Shown here piece by piece: positions 41,629 through 41,669 of a DNA stretch of 41,669 nucleotides. Made by a program: the position numbers and the translations under genes. This stretch comes from CAZQYB01 sp964582985 (lineage in GTDB: Bacteria > Planctomycetota > Phycisphaerae > Sedimentisphaerales > Anaerobacaceae): contig CAZOUM010000023.1 of assembly GCA_964582985.1 (NCBI GenBank), positions 1-41,669 on the forward strand, in the 5' to 3' direction. A model generated the notes under the pieces. The model saw only the letters and a list, made by a program, of their open reading frames with translations, was not told the DNA's origin and did no database searches. Within the stretch, counting starts at the first letter, position 1; the number at the start of each line of letters is the position of its first letter.

Positions 41629-41669
41629 TTTTGCATAAAAAGAGCTGATTTGTAGAGGGCTCTCGACAG

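Noticed and set aside
41376..41636. 86-codon minus-strand frame reading QNKPN
   Set aside because: Built from repeated DNA units and an inverted repeat; no ribosome site seen.
1..41669. CRISPR array or intact insertion sequence
   Set aside because: No evenly spaced direct repeats and no transposase were found.

Overview
The window looks like a chromosomal piece of an anaerobic member of the Planctomycetes, most likely Phycisphaerae or a Sedimentisphaerales-like lineage. This is inference from style, with no marker gene to prove it. The clues are a secreted beta-propeller protein ending in a dockerin-like calcium repeat, a Planctomycete-style PilM operon whose partners are barely recognisable, an Arg/Ser-rich plus Tyr-rich TPR protein, AATTCAAA-type and ATTGGGTTTG-type intergenic repeats, and frequent TTG/GTG starts. 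Anaerobic life is suggested by a nickel CO dehydrogenase and a tungstate/molybdate operon.

Layout. (1) 1-4913, minus strand: CO dehydrogenase operon, promoter > cooC > cooF > FAD/NAD oxidoreductase > cooS (cooS runs off the left edge). This order suggests CO oxidation coupled to NAD(P)+ reduction. (2) 5023-13583, minus strand: a 12-gene molybdenum/tungsten operon, reading small HTH-like gene > ModE-like regulator > wtpA > wtpB > wtpC > mobB-mobA fusion > moeA > moaA > moaC > MOSC > mogA/moaB > DUF3786. A ModE-box-like inverted repeat sits just upstream of the first gene. It covers oxyanion uptake and most of cofactor assembly; moaD, moaE and moeB are not here. (3) 13758-17548, minus strand: ECF-type sigma factor > unknown 109-aa protein > a protein whose N-terminus resembles the editing domain of archaeal threonyl-tRNA synthetase > sodium:solute symporter > 54-aa membrane protein. 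(4) 17637-21254, minus strand: envelope and secreted proteins (glycine-zipper lipoprotein, dockerin-tailed propeller, TPR protein). (5) 21255-25801: a patchwork with a radical SAM SPL-like gene between two copies of an HTH fragment, a four-CBS protein, and a small tRNA-Asn-associated island containing a GIY-YIG gene, large inverted repeats and a 13-nt duplication of the tRNA 3' end. (6) 25802-29953: protein kinase and PPP-like phosphatase pair, glycosyltransferase, diguanylate cyclase. (7) 30200-33397, minus strand: a large membrane protein and S-adenosylhomocysteine hydrolase. (8) 34147-39865, minus strand: PilM operon. (9) 39948-41669: mtaB, then a repeat-rich tail.

The strongest candidates for something undescribed are the sigma factor/tRNA-editing-like/symporter operon, the tRNA-Asn-bounded mini-island, and the pair of tiny proteins attached to known operons (the CQLGCF protein beside ModE and the 54-aa protein behind the symporter). 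No rRNA, CRISPR array or intact transposase was seen.
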